A stretch of 6,757 nt of DNA from Candidatus Dormiibacterota bacterium (lineage in GTDB: Bacteria > Chloroflexota > Dormibacteria > UBA8260): assembly GCA_955652545.1 (NCBI GenBank), contig CATPCA010000176.1, forward strand, positions 1-6,757, in the 5' to 3' direction. Below, one piece after another: positions 1 to 5,539 of the stretch (within the stretch, counting starts at the first letter, position 1; each line of letters opens with the position of its first letter). The translations under genes and the position numbers were made by a program. Below the pieces are notes generated by a model. It was not told the DNA's origin, made no database searches, and saw only the letters and a program-made list of their open reading frames with translations.

Positions 1-1
1 C

Positions 2-259
2 ATTGGCGGCAACCTGACCGTCAGCGGCCTGCGGTCGTGCTGGTTCGGTGAATTTCGCAACATCATCCTGGGCAACGACACCGTGAGCGGTAACCGGTTC
101 GCCGATCCGGACGCCACCGAGGTGGCCAACAACGAGGTGTTTGGCAACCTGACCTGCTCCAACAACGTGCCAGATGCCCAATTCGGCGATTCGGCCCAAC
201 CACCGAACGTCGTGTTCGGTGCCATCAGAGGCGAATGCATCCCACTGAGCGTCCACTAG
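2..259 (+). CDS. C-terminal end of a Gly/Asn-rich, probably beta-helical protein (5' truncated)
   Basis: An open frame enters from the left edge and ends at TAG 257-259, leaving 85 residues. The start lies outside the window. The visible part has short repeated units of the type GNLTVSG, GNDTVSGNRF, NNEVFGNLTCSNN and a closing FGAIRGEC segment. Hydrophobic residues alternate with Gly and Asn at regular spacing. This pattern is typical of right-handed parallel beta-helix or polymer-forming repeat proteins that are often secreted in high-GC Gram-positive bacteria. Three cysteines (in RSCWF, LTCSN and GECIP) could form disulfides, which fits an extracytoplasmic location, but no signal peptide is visible because the N-terminus is missing. 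It converges on the DHA kinase operon and has no evident functional link to it. The function is unknown; the fold assignment is inference from repeat texture only. Confidence 0.6.
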   Translation: MGGNLTVSGLRSCWFGEFRNIILGNDTVSGNRFADPDATEVANNEVFGNLTCSNNVPDAQFGDSAQPPNVVFGAIRGECIPLSVH

Positions 260-283
260 GCCACTCACACTGGGTCGATATTG

Positions 284-312
284 GGAAGGAGGTCCGCTGC
301 GGGCCTCCTTCC
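284..312. terminator. Hairpin between convergent genes, candidate bidirectional terminator
   Basis: GGAAGGAGG (284-292) pairs perfectly with CCTCCTTCC (304-312). The stem can extend inward through T293:G303, C294:G302, C295:G301 and G296:C300, leaving the triloop CTG. It sits 25 nt after the stop of the left-hand gene and 90 nt beyond the stop of ptsI, so it could serve both converging transcripts. Neither side has a clear U-tract. That is common in high-GC actinobacteria but lowers certainty that it works as an intrinsic terminator. Confidence 0.6.
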
Positions 313-401
313 GCACCCAGGGACCATTGGCCCCCCTGAGTTGCTCGGCGGGTCGACGCGCTTGCCCCAGCGCCCGCGGTTCGAGACTCGCGCGGCGCGC
401 C

Positions 402-2072
402 TCAGGATGCCATGGATGCACAGAAAGGCTCGGCGAGCCGCTCGACCTCAGCAGCGCTGTCGGCCCCCAGCGCACGTTCCGCGACGCGGACCGCCGCGGC
501 GTGGTCGAGCGCGCGCACCCACGAGCGCACCGTGGCGACGCGGGAAGACCCAACGCTCAGCTCGCCCACCCCCAGCCCAACCAGCAGCGGCATGGCGAGC
601 GGATCGGAGGCGGCCTCGCCACAGACGGCGACGTTCACCCCCGACGGGCGGGCGGCCCTGCACACGGCGTCGATGAGCCGCAGCACGGCCGGATGATGAG
701 TCGGCTTGCTCGCCGGCGCCGACCGATCAAGTCCGAGCTGGAGGGCGGTGAGGTCGTTGGTCCCGATGCTGAGGAAATCCACCTCCCGCACGATCCCCTC
801 GATGAGGGCGACGGCCCCGGGCACCTCGATCATGGCGCCAAGCAGGGGAAGGGCCACCCCGACCGCCGCCGCACACTCGACGACGGCCTGTCGAACGGCT
901 CGCACCTGGCCGGGCTCGACCACCATCGGGATGAGCACGCGCAGGTCTGTGCCCCTCCCGACCTCGAGGATTGCGAGGAGTTGATCACGCAGTGCTGCGG
1001 GCCGGTGAAGCAGGAGCTCGATCCCCCGGCCGTCTCCGGCGCTCAGGAACGGGGGCGACTTGTCGCCGCCGAAGTCCAGAAGACGAACGGTAGCGGGCAG
1101 GCCGGTGAGCGGGGCGAGGATGGGCGACAGCAGGAGGCGATGGTCGAGAGAGGTGGGCCAGTCGGGGCGATCCAGATATGACAACTCGGTCCGAACCAGA
1201 CCGACACCGTCGGCGCCCGCGGCAAGGGCGGCTTCAACCTCGGCGGCGGAGGCCACGTTGGCGAAGACACCGATGTGCACTCCATCCCTGGTGACTGCGG
1301 GCAGCGAACTGCTCGCGCTTGCCTGCTGTCTCGCGCGCAACCGCGCAACCGATGCGCCGCGCGCCGCGTCGAGCTGCGCGGGTGTGGGTTCCCCGAACAC
1401 CCAGCCGGCGTCCCCGTCGACGACGACCTCGGAACCATCCGTCAGGTCGAGCACCTGATCGCCGGCGCCCACCACCATCGGTATGCCAAGGGACCGGGCG
1501 ACGATGGCTGCGTGACCGGTTGTGCCGCCGCTGGCGAGCGCGATCGCCGCGATGCCGGTCCCCAGCTCAGCGACGTCCGCCGGGCCCAGGTCATCTGCCA
1601 CCACCACCGCTCCGGCAGCTGTCGCCGCCACTGTGTCATGTGCACCGTCTGCGACCCGCGCGGCTCGGCGCCCGAGGCTGCGCACGTCGGACGCGCGCGC
1701 GGCGAGCAGCGGGTCGTCGATGGCATCGAGCTGTGCCGCCACATCTTCCGTCGCCACAACGAGTGCTGCCGAGGCACCCAGACCAGTCTCGCCAATGAGC
1801 CGCTCAACGGTTGTGCGGAGGGTGGGGTCGGAAGCCATCAGAATTCCCGTCTCGAGAATCTCTGCGTCGCCCTGTCCCAGCCCAGCGGCAAGGACGGCAA
1901 CCTCAGCGCCGGCTGCGTCCAGCGCAGCAGCGGCGTCGCGGACCGCGTGGGCACGCTCCGACTCCGGCAGCGGTGGGTGATCGACCGTCCTCGCGGTCCG
2001 CCACTGCCGCACCGGCCCAACGGCCAGCCCAGGGGAAGCGGGGTGGCCGGAGAGCGGTCGCTCCGCGCTCAT
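402..2072 (-). CDS. ptsI: PTS enzyme I (phosphoenolpyruvate-protein phosphotransferase)
   Basis: Cytoplasmic enzyme that autophosphorylates from PEP and passes the phosphate to HPr. The 556 residues cover the whole family layout (E. coli EI is 575 aa). The N-terminal HPr-binding and phosphohistidine domain runs to about residue 225, with active-site His187 in SGGTTGHAAIVARSLGIP. The C-terminal PEP-binding TIM barrel follows. It shows GVGLVRTE (290-296, Arg294), LDFGGDK (332-338), Arg349, AMIEVPG (413-419, Glu416), the signature DFLSIGTNDLT (432-442, Asp440), LDR (448-450) and CGEA with catalytic Cys484. These match E. coli Arg296, Arg332, Glu431, Asp455 and Cys502. There is no fused HPr or EIIA domain. 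The ATG overlaps the dhaL stop (ATGA, 2069-2072), which implies translational coupling; no good Shine-Dalgarno is visible. As last gene of the operon beside dhaKL, its likely job is powering DhaM through the HPr encoded at 5910-6176. It could also serve other PTS elsewhere in the genome. Confidence 0.95.
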   Translation of the reverse strand: MSAERPLSGHPASPGLAVGPVRQWRTARTVDHPPLPESERAHAVRDAAAALDAAGAEVAVLAAGLGQGDAEILETGILMASDPTLRTTVERLIGETGLGASAALVVATEDVAAQLDAIDDPLLAARASDVRSLGRRAARVADGAHDTVAATAAGAVVVADDLGPADVAELGTGIAAIALASGGTTGHAAIVARSLGIPMVVGAGDQVLDLTDGSEVVVDGDAGWVFGEPTPAQLDAARGASVARLRARQQASASSSLPAVTRDGVHIGVFANVASAAEVEAALAAGADGVGLVRTELSYLDRPDWPTSLDHRLLLSPILAPLTGLPATVRLLDFGGDKSPPFLSAGDGRGIELLLHRPAALRDQLLAILEVGRGTDLRVLIPMVVEPGQVRAVRQAVVECAAAVGVALPLLGAMIEVPGAVALIEGIVREVDFLSIGTNDLTALQLGLDRSAPASKPTHHPAVLRLIDAVCRAARPSGVNVAVCGEAASDPLAMPLLVGLGVGELSVGSSRVATVRSWVRALDHAAAVRVAERALGADSAAEVERLAEPFCASMAS

Positions 2073-2701
2073 TGCGTGCCGGCGACCGTCCGTTCGAGCG
2101 CGCGGACGATGAGTGCGGTTGACGTGGCGCCCGGGTCCTGGTGTCCAACGGAACGCTCACCGAGGTATGACGCCCGCCCCTTGCGCGCCTGCATCGGGAC
2201 GGTCGCTCTCATTCCCGCCTCGGCAGCTTCGGCCGCTTGGCGCATCGCCACCGGCAACGCGGTCCCCGCGTCGACCTCGCGACGGAGCGTGCTCACCGCC
2301 GGTTGCAGAGCGTCGACCATGGTCTTGTCGCCAGGCACGGCGGCGCCCAGGTCGACGACGGACGCCAACGCCGCCTCGAGGACCTCAACAAGCCGTTCGG
2401 CGTCGAAGATCTGAGCGTCACCGAGAGCGCGCCCACCGCGGCGCAGCGCGGACCCCCAGAGGGGCCCGCTCGCTCCGCCGACCGAGGACACAAGCGTCTT
2501 GCCCGCCAACGTCAGCAACTTTCCCGGGGTGCTGCCGTCCTCCTGCGCGAGAGCGCGGACGACGGCGTCGAAGCCACGCGTCATGTTGATGCCGTGATCG
2601 CCGTCGCCGATGGCGGCGTCCAACTGGATCAGGTAATCGCGTTCGGCGCGCACTGCACCGGCGACCTCGCTCATCCAGGTCGTGATGGTCTTGGCATCCA
2701 T
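2069..2701 (-). CDS. dhaL: Dihydroxyacetone kinase, ADP-binding subunit DhaL
   Basis: DhaL holds ADP/ATP as a tightly bound cofactor. DhaM rephosphorylates the ADP, and DhaL transfers the gamma-phosphate to DHA on DhaK. With the ATG at 2701 the product is 210 aa, the same length as E. coli DhaL. The Mg-nucleotide site is visible as LDAAIGDGDHGINM, giving Asp28, Asp33 and Asp35. The glycine-rich loop VGGASGPLWG (74-83), GDKTMVDAL (124-132) and C-terminal KGRASYLGERSVGHQDPGA (174-192) are all family hallmarks. A TTG at 2737 would add 12 residues and overlap dhaK. I prefer 2701 because family similarity begins there, but neither start has a convincing ribosome-binding site. Translation is probably coupled to dhaK, whose stop lies 23 nt upstream. 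The 3' end overlaps the ptsI start. This is the PTS-type two-subunit form, not the fused ATP-dependent DAK enzyme. Confidence 0.95.
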   Translation of the reverse strand: MDAKTITTWMSEVAGAVRAERDYLIQLDAAIGDGDHGINMTRGFDAVVRALAQEDGSTPGKLLTLAGKTLVSSVGGASGPLWGSALRRGGRALGDAQIFDAERLVEVLEAALASVVDLGAAVPGDKTMVDALQPAVSTLRREVDAGTALPVAMRQAAEAAEAGMRATVPMQARKGRASYLGERSVGHQDPGATSTALIVRALERTVAGTQ

Positions 2702-2724
2702 GGAGGTGGCTGTCAACAAGGCTA

Positions 2725-3747
2725 TCAGACGCCCCAACGCAGTGCCGCAGTGTGGACGGGCGCGTCCCAGAGAGCCGTGGTCGCATCGTCGAGCTCTAGC
2801 ACCGTCAGCGACGCGCCGGCCATCTCCAGTGACGTGATGTAGCTCCCGACCAGTGATCGTGACGCGGTGTATCCCGCGGCACGCAGCCGCCGCTCGACCT
2901 CTGCGTACAGCAGGTAGAGCTCCAGCTGCGGTGTGCCACCCATGCCGTTGAGGAAGACAAGAACGTTGGAACCGGAGCGCGGCTTCAGGTCGTCGATCAC
3001 AGCCTCGACCAGCAGGTCGGCGACCTCCGAGGCGGTCCCCAGGGGCGCCCGCCGGCGTCCCGGCTCGCCATGGATGCCGATGCCGACTTCCATCTCGCCC
3101 TCGGGCAGGTCAAAGATGTGACTCCCCGATGCCGGCGGGATGCACGATGAGAGCGCGATGCCGAACGAGCGCGCGCGTTCGTTGACACGGCGCGCGATGC
3201 CGGCAACCGCGGCGAGGTCATCGCCACGCTCGGCGGCGGCACCGGCGATCTTCTCGGCGAGCACTGTTGCACCGACGCCGCGGCGGCCGGCGGTGTACAG
3301 CGAGTCCTGCACCGCCACGTCGTCGTCCATGACAACGGCCTCGACCTTGATCCCCTCGTCGGCCACCTCATCGGCGGCCATCTTGAAGTTGAGCACGTCG
3401 CCCGTGTAGTTCTTGACGATGTGCACGACGCCCGCACCACCGTCGACAGCCTTGGTGGCGGCGACCATCTGGTCGGGAACAGGAGAGGTGAAGACCTCGC
3501 CCGGGCAGGCGGCGTCGAGCATGCCGACGCCGACGAAGCCGCCGTGGAGCGGCTCGTGGCCGGACCCGCCTCCAGAGACCAGCGCGACCTTCCCCTTCCG
3601 TGGCGCGCTGCGGCTCACCAGGATCTGCGCCTCGCGGTCGTAGCGAAGCACGTCGGAGTGCGCGGCCTCGACACCGACGAGCGCCTCCTTGACGAGCTGC
3701 TCCGGGTCATTGACGAACTTGCGCATACGCCGGACGGCTGTTGCCAT
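2725..3747 (-). CDS. dhaK: Dihydroxyacetone kinase, substrate-binding subunit DhaK
   Basis: DhaK binds DHA covalently as a hemiaminal on a histidine and presents it to DhaL-ATP, giving DHAP. Numbering from the ATG at 3747 (340 aa; E. coli about 356), the diagnostic residues are His64 in GGGSGHEP (59-66), Asp117 in KNYTGDV (112-118) and His226 in GIGIHGEPG (222-230). They correspond to E. coli His56, Asp109 and His218. The N-terminus carries the typical RKFVNDPEQLVKEAL. Two ATGs lie six bases apart, at 3753 and 3747. The AGGAG at 3756-3760 is only 2 nt from the first but 8 nt from the second, so I chose 3747; the other start would add Met-Thr. The gene is 11 nt downstream of the aquaporin gene, and the Shine-Dalgarno is immediately adjacent to its stop, indicating co-transcription. 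All catalytic residues are present, so this is not one of the inactive DhaK paralogues such as DhaQ. Confidence 0.96.
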   Translation of the reverse strand: MATAVRRMRKFVNDPEQLVKEALVGVEAAHSDVLRYDREAQILVSRSAPRKGKVALVSGGGSGHEPLHGGFVGVGMLDAACPGEVFTSPVPDQMVAATKAVDGGAGVVHIVKNYTGDVLNFKMAADEVADEGIKVEAVVMDDDVAVQDSLYTAGRRGVGATVLAEKIAGAAAERGDDLAAVAGIARRVNERARSFGIALSSCIPPASGSHIFDLPEGEMEVGIGIHGEPGRRRAPLGTASEVADLLVEAVIDDLKPRSGSNVLVFLNGMGGTPQLELYLLYAEVERRLRAAGYTASRSLVGSYITSLEMAGASLTVLELDDATTALWDAPVHTAALRWGV

Positions 3748-3755
3748 GGTCATTT

Positions 3756-3760
3756 CTCCT
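3756..3760 (-). promoter_or_regulatory. Ribosome-binding site of dhaK
   Basis: AGGAG on the minus strand, overlapping the first two bases of the preceding TAG stop's reading (TAGGAG). The spacing is 8 nt to the ATG at 3747 and only 2 nt to the ATG at 3753. This favours the inner start. Confidence 0.6.
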
Positions 3761-4565
3761 AGCGGGCGGCGCCGGCGGGGACGGCCGCCTGTGCCTCAAC
3801 GATTGGGTCCGGATCCGGATGGGTGACCGCCGTAGCGATGGGCCGCTCTTGGATGCGCGGCTTGGCTAGGAAGTCGTAGAAGAATGCGGCGGCCACAGTT
3901 CCCACCAGTCCCGGGAGGAGGTAGACCGGGACGAACTGCGCCCAGTCGATCTTGCCGCCGCCGATCGCCGCGACCAGGTCGGGGCCGAATGCGCGGGCGG
4001 GGTTCAGGGAGGCGTTGGTGATCGGCCCCACCACCATGATGATGGCGATCACGACACCGCCGATCACGATACCCGCCAGGTCGCCCGGGGAGCGCGTGTC
4101 GACGATCCCCAGGATGGCGAGCATCAGGAGCGCCGTTCCGAGGAACTCGGCGAAGGCGGCGGCCGCGTACGAGGTGGTGTCTGGGTTGAATGCGGCGTGG
4201 CCGAGGCCGAGGTCGATGCCGGCCTGACCGAAGATGGCCCAGATGCCGAAGGCGCCGATGACGGCGCCGACAAACTGCGACGCCCAGTAGAAGGGGACGT
4301 CGCGCCACGGCATGCGCTTGGTCACCGCAAGCGCGAGGGTGACGGCGGGGTTGATGTGACAGCCGCTCACCTTGCCGAGCGCGTACACCAGCGCGGTGAT
4401 GATCAATCCGAACGCGAAGGAGATGCCGAGCAGGTCGGCCCCGGTGAACGGAGCGGTCTTCCCCGCGAGCTTGAGGGTCGCCACCACCGATCCTGGTCCC
4501 ACGAGCACCAGGGCCGCGGTGCCGAACGCCTCCGAAATGGCCCGTTGCGGCTTCGAGTACAACAC
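3759..4565 (-). CDS. MIP-family aquaporin / glycerol facilitator-like channel
   Basis: Six-helix membrane channel of the major intrinsic protein family; in this locus it probably lets glycerol or dihydroxyacetone in. From a GTG start at 4565 it has 268 aa. The two pore half-helices carry canonical NPA boxes: GCHINPAVT (N72-P73-A74) and ASLNPARAFGPD (N188-P189-A190, followed by the selectivity Arg191). Aligning by spacing to E. coli AqpZ and GlpF puts Phe52, Ile176, Ala185 and Arg191 at the aromatic/arginine filter. That is neither the water type (F/H/T/R) nor the E. coli GlpF type (W/G/F/R). A polar, proline-rich tail of about 35 residues follows the last helix. The frame stays open upstream to 4652, but that stretch contains the promoter and operator. 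GGAGG at 4574-4578 is 8 nt before this GTG, which settles the start. First gene of the glpF-dhaK-dhaL-ptsI operon. The substrate is inferred from context, not proved. Confidence 0.9.
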   Translation of the reverse strand: MLYSKPQRAISEAFGTAALVLVGPGSVVATLKLAGKTAPFTGADLLGISFAFGLIITALVYALGKVSGCHINPAVTLALAVTKRMPWRDVPFYWASQFVGAVIGAFGIWAIFGQAGIDLGLGHAAFNPDTTSYAAAAFAEFLGTALLMLAILGIVDTRSPGDLAGIVIGGVVIAIIMVVGPITNASLNPARAFGPDLVAAIGGGKIDWAQFVPVYLLPGLVGTVAAAFFYDFLAKPRIQERPIATAVTHPDPDPIVEAQAAVPAGAAR

Positions 4566-4573
4566 CCCAGATT

Positions 4574-4578
4574 CCTCC
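4574..4578 (-). promoter_or_regulatory. Ribosome-binding site deciding the aquaporin GTG start
   Basis: GGAGG on the minus strand with an 8-nt spacer to GTG at 4563-4565. It is the only strong Shine-Dalgarno near the beginning of the aquaporin homology, and it excludes the longer open frame that runs up into the promoter. Confidence 0.7.
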
Positions 4579-4597
4579 ACGTCATCCCGAGCTTCTG

Positions 4598-4612
4598 TTC
4601 GACAATGCCGAA
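4598..4612. promoter_or_regulatory. Candidate IclR-family operator O1 (glpF-dhaKL-ptsI promoter)
   Basis: On the minus strand this reads TTCGGCATTGTCGAA. It is a 15-bp palindrome centred on T with six of seven arm pairs matching. It begins 11 nt after the -10 box TAGATT, so it would lie at about +5 to +19 of the transcript, a classical repressor position. Thirteen of its 15 bases are identical to the site at 5472-5486. An inverted repeat CCGAA-N5-TTCGG overlaps its promoter-proximal side and could extend the binding site. Binding by the adjacent IclR protein is inference. Confidence 0.6.
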
Positions 4613-4623
4613 TCTCGTTCGGG

Positions 4624-4652
4624 AATCTACGCTTGTGGAGAAGCGCTGTCAA
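4624..4652 (-). promoter_or_regulatory. Near-consensus sigma-70-type promoter of glpF-dhaK-dhaL-ptsI
   Basis: On the minus strand a perfect -35 TTGACA (4647-4652) is separated by exactly 17 nt from -10 TAGATT (4624-4629, four of six matches to TATAAT). The predicted start is near 4617, giving a leader of about 50 nt that contains the operator at 4598-4612 and the GGAGG at 4574-4578. Such a strong core promoter would need repression when substrate is absent, which fits the operator just downstream. Confidence 0.7.
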
Positions 4653-4684
4653 GCCCCCACCTGATCAGCGGTGAAACGGGGGGG

Positions 4685-5479
4685 TCAGCCCACCTCGAGC
4701 GCGGGCCACTGAGCAGCCCCAAGCACCCGCGACACCCCGCGCGCAGCCTCGATGACAGCGGTGGTCACTCCACGGGTGGCGCCGCTGGCGAAGATCCTGT
4801 CGGTGTCACCGACAACGCCGATGGCTCCCACCGCGTGCTGGCTCTGGTCGAAGATCGGCGCTGCGATGCTGGACTCCCCGAGGACTGCCTCGTCGCGCTC
4901 CGTCGCGACCCCGTCCTCGCGGATCGTCTTCAGCTGAGCTCGCAGCGCCACCGCGTTGGCGGTTCGCTTGGTCAGCCGAGGCAGTTCCTCCCGGAGCATC
5001 CCGTCGATGACCTCCGCCGGCATGAACGCAAGCACCGCCTTGCCGAGAGCGCTTGCGTGCAGCGGAAGCTGCGAGCCAACCTCGAGCACCTGGAAGGTGG
5101 AGTCAGGGCGGAAGACGTGGTGGACCACCACGATCGACGGGCCATGCATGACTCCGACGCGCACGGCCGCGTTGGTTCGGATGGCGAGGCGGTCCGCGAA
5201 CGAGCTCGATCGCGCCCTGAGCTCGTTGAGGTCGAGGTACGAGTAGCCCAGCTGCAGCAGCCCCGGGCCGAGCTGGTACTTGTCCGAAGCAGGATCCTGC
5301 TCCACGAAGCCGTGCGCAACCAGGGTCTGCAGGATGCCGTGCACCGTCGGTCGGGCGAGCCCCAAGCGGGCGGCCAGCTCGCTGACCCCGAGGCGCTGCG
5401 GCCCCCCGGCAAGGGCCTGGAGAATTCCCGCGGCCCGGTCGATTGCCTGGATGGTCGATCGTCGCGTAGTGTTCGGCAT
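4685..5479 (-). CDS. IclR-family transcriptional regulator, probable repressor of the DHA kinase locus
   Basis: 264 aa from ATG 5479. The winged helix-turn-helix covers about residues 9-73 (STIQAIDRAAGILQAL, VSELAARLGLARPTVHGILQTL, then the wing DKYQLGPGLLQLG). The IclR effector domain follows, with LPLHASALGKAVLAF (138-152) and the closing motif GVATERDEAVLGESSIAAP (190-208). Both match the family, whose members are usually 240-280 aa. The frame is open up to 5770, but that extension overlaps dhaM on the other strand and precedes the homology, so I rejected it. It lies between the two transcription units it probably controls, 119 nt upstream of the aquaporin GTG and divergent from dhaM. GylR, the Streptomyces glycerol operon repressor, belongs to the same family. 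A glycerol-, DHA- or glycerol-phosphate-responsive repressor is therefore plausible, though the effector cannot be read from the sequence. It lacks a strong Shine-Dalgarno; a weak GGA is 7 nt before the ATG. Confidence 0.9.
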   Translation of the reverse strand: MPNTTRRSTIQAIDRAAGILQALAGGPQRLGVSELAARLGLARPTVHGILQTLVAHGFVEQDPASDKYQLGPGLLQLGYSYLDLNELRARSSSFADRLAIRTNAAVRVGVMHGPSIVVVHHVFRPDSTFQVLEVGSQLPLHASALGKAVLAFMPAEVIDGMLREELPRLTKRTANAVALRAQLKTIREDGVATERDEAVLGESSIAAPIFDQSQHAVGAIGVVGDTDRIFASGATRGVTTAVIEAARGVSRVLGAAQWPALEVG

Positions 5480-5486
5480 TGCTGAA
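5472..5486. promoter_or_regulatory. Candidate IclR-family operator O2 (dhaM promoter and iclR start)
   Basis: TTCGGCATTGCTGAA on the plus strand, a 15-bp palindrome centred on T with six of seven arm pairs. It matches the site at 4598-4612 at 13 of 15 positions, in the same orientation relative to the gene each controls. It covers the proposed dhaM -35 box (TTGCTG, 5479-5484) and the iclR start codon (CAT, 5477-5479). A bound repressor would therefore block dhaM transcription and also hinder early iclR transcription. Confidence 0.6.
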
Positions 5487-5507
5487 TCCAAGTCGGTAGT
5501 ATAGACT
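5479..5507 (+). promoter_or_regulatory. Candidate promoter of dhaM-ptsH
   Basis: TTGCTG (5479-5484, three of six matches to TTGACA), a 17-nt spacer, then TAGACT (5502-5507). The -10 resembles the TAGATT of the glpF promoter. The predicted start is near 5513, about 27 nt before the dhaM GTG. An alternative -10 is TAGTAT at 5497-5502. The -35 lies inside the operator palindrome. Confidence 0.45.
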
Positions 5508-5526
5508 GCGAGCGCTGAACCAGTTA
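5498..5526 (-). promoter_or_regulatory. Candidate promoter of the iclR gene
   Basis: On the minus strand TATACT (5498-5503) is a good -10 box (five of six). No respectable -35 is present at 16-18 nt (the 17-nt position reads TAACTG). The predicted start near 5491 would leave a leader of only about a dozen nucleotides before ATG 5479. The box overlaps the -10 region of the divergent dhaM promoter, so the two polymerases would compete. Confidence 0.4.
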
Positions 5527-5529
5527 CAC

Positions 5530-5535
5530 GGGGAG
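5530..5535 (+). promoter_or_regulatory. Ribosome-binding site of dhaM
   Basis: GGGGAG lies 4 nt before GTG 5540-5542. An ATG at 5538-5540 overlaps the GTG but opens a frame with no PTS homology. The GTG is therefore the true start although the ATG looks more conventional. Confidence 0.55.
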
Positions 5536-5539
5536 CGAT

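Noticed and set aside
370..400. GGTTCGAGACTC resembling a tRNA T-arm or attachment-site remnant
   Set aside because: The flanking bases do not pair as a T-stem, and no acceptor, D or anticodon arm can be drawn. Chance similarity is likely.
327..1181. Plus-strand open frame of 284 codons opposite ptsI
   Set aside because: Complementary-strand artefact of the enzyme I gene, with no ribosome-binding site and no family motif.
1275..2414. Long plus-strand open frame of 379 codons opposite ptsI and dhaL
   Set aside because: It is antisense to two proteins with clear active sites. Its composition is rich in Arg, Ala, Gly, His and Cys, as expected from a GC-biased complementary frame. No domain is recognisable.
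4653..4684. C-run / G-run pair after the iclR stop as a terminator
   Set aside because: CACC/GGTG with outer C and G runs can pair only with a bulge, there is no U-tract, and it abuts the glpF -35 box. It is too weak to annotate.
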